Source: Rotaria socialis
Taxonomy: Eukaryota > Rotifera > Eurotatoria > Philodinida > Philodinidae
DNA: 64,000 nt
Assembly: GCA_905331475.1 (NCBI GenBank)
Contig: CAJNYU010000651.1
Location: forward strand, 1-64,000
Reading direction: 5' to 3'
The position numbers and the translations under genes were made by a program. Shown piece by piece: positions 61,096-64,000 of this stretch; the stretch's first letter is position 1, and the number at the start of each line of letters is the position of its first letter. The notes under the pieces were generated by a model, which worked only from the letters and a program-made list of their open reading frames with translations, was not told where the DNA came from and did not search any database.

Positions 61096-62646
61096 ATGGA
61101 ATTCACTGCTATTCGTTATTTGATGCTGGTACTATTCAGGTAAGCTTCTAAAATCGTTCGATTTTTATTCAACTAATATTGAACAATCTTTCGTTGAGTC
61201 TCACAAATTTGATTATTATTTAATTGTCTATGTCTTACTCTCTATTTAGTATATTGATAGTAAGAGTCAAATCTCAGTCATGTGATGGTATGATTGAGTA
61301 TGCCACATGTTCGCGGCATTCTGCATGTGCTTGTTTTCGTAGGCCAGCTCCATCTAACTCTAGCATTTGTGTCGATCAATTCTTGCTGTCTTGTTCTGAA
61401 CTAGTTCAGTGCGAAGTCTCAAACAACAATTGTAATGAACCTGAACATGTATGTGTTAATCATTATCGATGTCATAGTTTTCCTATTTGTTATCCGGTAC
61501 CGAGTTTCAATGAACAACTCTGTCCGTCGACAAGTAAGAGTACAACGGAGTCAGCTACATGTAAGTCTTTCTTGAAGTTATTTTTCAATTCTTCTCGACG
61601 TGCAGATCATTCGGAAAAGGCGGAGGGCATAGATAAAAGGAGATAACGAATGACTGCTTGCTTGAATATTCACAAAGATCCATTTAATGATTCTCTTCAT
61701 TCGCCAACCTTCGCAAGTTTATTGAATTTTTTTTCTAAGAGGAGACTTCAAAAATTATAATTTTCTCATAACAAGTAGTCTAAAAAAGAATTCTAACATA
61801 TGATTTCTACATTATGATACCGCTCTTCCAAATATCAATTCATATCTCTTTCACTTACACTGCTAATGTGATGACAGAATATTTTTATATCCGGAAATTA
61901 AATACTCGAAGTTAATGAGTATCTCTAGTAAGTCTAAAACCGCAAATACCTAGCTGCAAATGATCACGTTGAAATGCAGCCGTAGTGAATTACCGCCAAT
62001 TTTTTATTCTATCAAAATTGAACTCGGGCAAGGAGTTTGAACAGGACCAGGCAACTTCTATGTGCCTTCTGATTCAGCGAAATTTCTGTACCAAGTTAAT
62101 GCATTTCTTCTAATATTAGTATGTTGACATAATTTCGATGTGTATATTGAAATGGGCGGAAAGAACAGGAATCCTAATGTCATAACGTACATTCCGATAC
62201 TCAAACCTATTCTAGAAAGTACAAGGGAACCCTGCATCCTCATTAGAGCAGACATTCACATCCTGATCATACACCTCCTTTCTCTACCAATACTTGCATT
62301 CATTATCTTTCCAGTGTGCAGTGAACCCATGTAAAAAACTTGATTTCAAGAATCGGTTACAAATCGATTTTGACCTCTCTAAAGCTGATTTTTTCGATAT
62401 TTATTTTTACATGAGAAGTTCCATCTGAAAGGGTTTCAGGAATGTACAGCTAGCAAAACCGAGCCATTGCTAAAAACGTTATGAAACGCTAAATTCTTCA
62501 TCATCTTTAATGTCAAACTATCTCAATTTTTTACATAAATGTTCTTTAATGATTAGCAAGAAAGAACACTTTAGGTACAAGTACAACGGCAAGTACAGCT
62601 ACAACAACCAGTGCAAGTGCAACTTCAACGACAACTCAACAGCGAA
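61096..62646 (+). CDS. Cysteine-rich secreted or surface protein, 5' part
   Basis: Exons 61096-61139, 61250-61533 and 62575-62646 join in phase. Residues 1-26 form a signal peptide. A compact domain with 12 cysteines (SCDGMIEYATCSRHSACACF to NEQLCPSTS) follows, probably six disulfides, of a type I recall as widespread in bdelloid extracellular proteins. A Thr/Ser-rich linker starts in exon 3 (TSTTASTATTT). Exon 3 ends at a GTAAGC donor, so more exons are needed. None was recognised before the window end, so the gene is incomplete here. The choice between donors at 61534 and 61562 was made by phase with exon 3. Confidence 0.65.
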
Positions 62647-64000
62647 GTAAGCTTGAGGTTCATGCTTCAATCTTCCTCAATTCTAATTGTGAATCAAACG
62701 CCTATACTTATGTTTATGCAATAGCACTATGTAGATATTTAAGGTGTCAGTTAATGAAGTTAGCCATTTCATATCGTGGATGATTTAGATGTCAGCATAA
62801 GCAAAACTGAAAATCTTTCAATTTTCGTACTATAGTTATAATCGAAATTAGTTTGGTTGTATTGACATGCTCATGTGAATAGTAATTAAACGCAATGATG
62901 ATGTAAATCAATGAGATCCGTTCAAGGTACTGGAAAATTTTCGAACAAGACAGACTCGTTTAACTACCGAAGCTTTTATAAATCATATCAAACACGACGT
63001 CACTTCTGTTAACATGAGAATATTTCCCCCCAATCATTTTGATTCCATTACTTATTGACGAAGACGATAAAGTGCATGCAGTTACTGAAAAAACTTCAGT
63101 GAATAATTTAGATCTGCCTTCCCAGAAAAAGCCAATTGTATAATTTCACGAATATTTGAGAAAAGAATTTGAAACAGCCAGCTTTTTTTTTATAAATCTG
63201 TTACGGCAGGCAGTAAAATTTTCATCTAACAAAATTTGAGTTCGAAGCTGCAATATTCGCTTCTAATTTGTGTCTACTGTCTCAGTAGACTATAACTATT
63301 TATATAAAAGAGAGCAAAAACAGAACTGAAGTCAAATTTCCTGATCAAAAGTCTAATTAGCTGTTGAATATAATTACAAAGGGCGCATGAGTGCATTGCA
63401 ATTGATTGAGTTCAGCGAAGAAATTTCAAAAGAAGATTCAAAACAGTGCAAATGATAGTCTGCCAAGGGCTACTTAAAAATAGCAAGTTGCCTTTTGAAA
63501 ATTTCTCACACGCTGCACTGTAAAAAAAACACTGAATAATACATTTTTTCCAATGATATTAAAGGGTTAGAAAATCATTAACCTCTTTCTTTTACCCTTC
63601 CGTAGGGTTTCTCAGCACTTGTTCTGAGATAAAATTCATATGCTCAGTCTGAGGAGTCGTTAAAACAAATCTCAATGAAAATACAACTAATTTAATTTAT
63701 TTTATAAATATTACTTTTGAATAATTTGCTCAACTCAATCTAAATTGAAGGCTAAATAAATCTATCTTAAACAGGTAGAACAATACACCCTTCTCCTTAA
63801 ATCCAAGTATCGTAAACGTTTTTTTTTACTAGTCATAAACCCTGTTGCTCTTGCCAAACAACGTGTCGGTAGAATATATGTATTTTACTATTTTGAGAAA
63901 GCAATAATAGTAAGTGTAAATCGAGATTTTTTAGTAGTTACCCTTCCCGCTCTTACGTTAGATCCTAGTCACGTGATGGAGGGATGCAGATAATAGTGAT
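62647..64000. other. Right end of window, no feature resolved
   Basis: It may be intronic sequence of the cysteine-rich gene. A single CACTGTAAAAAA word (63516-63527) matches the terminal repeat of the MITE at 18957-19191, but no partner end is seen. Confidence 0.35.

Overview
The window looks like nuclear DNA of a bdelloid rotifer. The DNA is AT-rich, genes carry many short GT-AG introns of about 45-70 bp, and animal housekeeping genes lie close together. Next to them sits a gene-poor accessory stretch with a bacterial/fungal-type glycosidase, a membrane-anchored LamG protein, transposon debris and short palindromes built from TGTGGG-like units. TGTGGG is, as I recall, the telomere hexamer reported for bdelloids. 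Species cannot be told from sequence alone. All exon structures below were joined by eye from splice signals, phase and family conservation.

Layout. (1) About 1-26.8 kb is accessory. It holds a Frag1/DRAM-like membrane protein (2109-2819, -), an endonuclease/exonuclease/phosphatase-family protein (3916-4722, +), a Pol III-competent tRNA-like sequence (6830-6900), a five-exon LamG membrane protein (8527-11475, +), and a secreted GH26 glycosidase (14616-18025, -) whose 2.3 kb intron holds a decayed hAT transposase. The rest is foldback/MITE-like elements, a 73-bp tandem array, gene fragments and twelve telomere-like tracts or hairpins. (2) About 26.8-37.6 kb is a dense minus-strand block of six genes: ACTR1 (ARP1), MOGS, BBS12-like, TMEM165/GDT1, RPP38 and FAM136A. 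(3) About 37.8-43.3 kb is a dense plus-strand block, ERGIC3, KANSL3 and NOSIP, diverging from ACTR1 across 223 bp. (4) About 43.7-47.8 kb holds coding debris, SEC61B (+) and an unrecognised 300-aa gene (-). (5) About 49.1-59.3 kb carries MON1 (+), a PARP14-like RRM protein without a catalytic domain (+), an EamA/SLC35G-like transporter (-) and a four-TM protein (+), with a repeat-rich gap at 55-56.6 kb. (6) About 59.3-64 kb holds a 0.92 kb foldback element and the 5' part of a cysteine-rich secreted protein.

The core genes are scattered cell-biology functions: secretory pathway (MOGS, TMEM165, ERGIC3, SEC61B), dynactin (ACTR1), endosome fusion (MON1), chromatin (KANSL3), RNase P (RPP38) and cilia (BBS12). 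They look like a normal gene-rich block, not a pathway. Two same-strand pairs with 57- and 75-bp gaps (RPP38-FAM136A, KANSL3-NOSIP) and several AGs at or just before start codons suggest spliced-leader trans-splicing and small operons. The most unusual feature is the set of telomere-like hairpins, all in the accessory left part.
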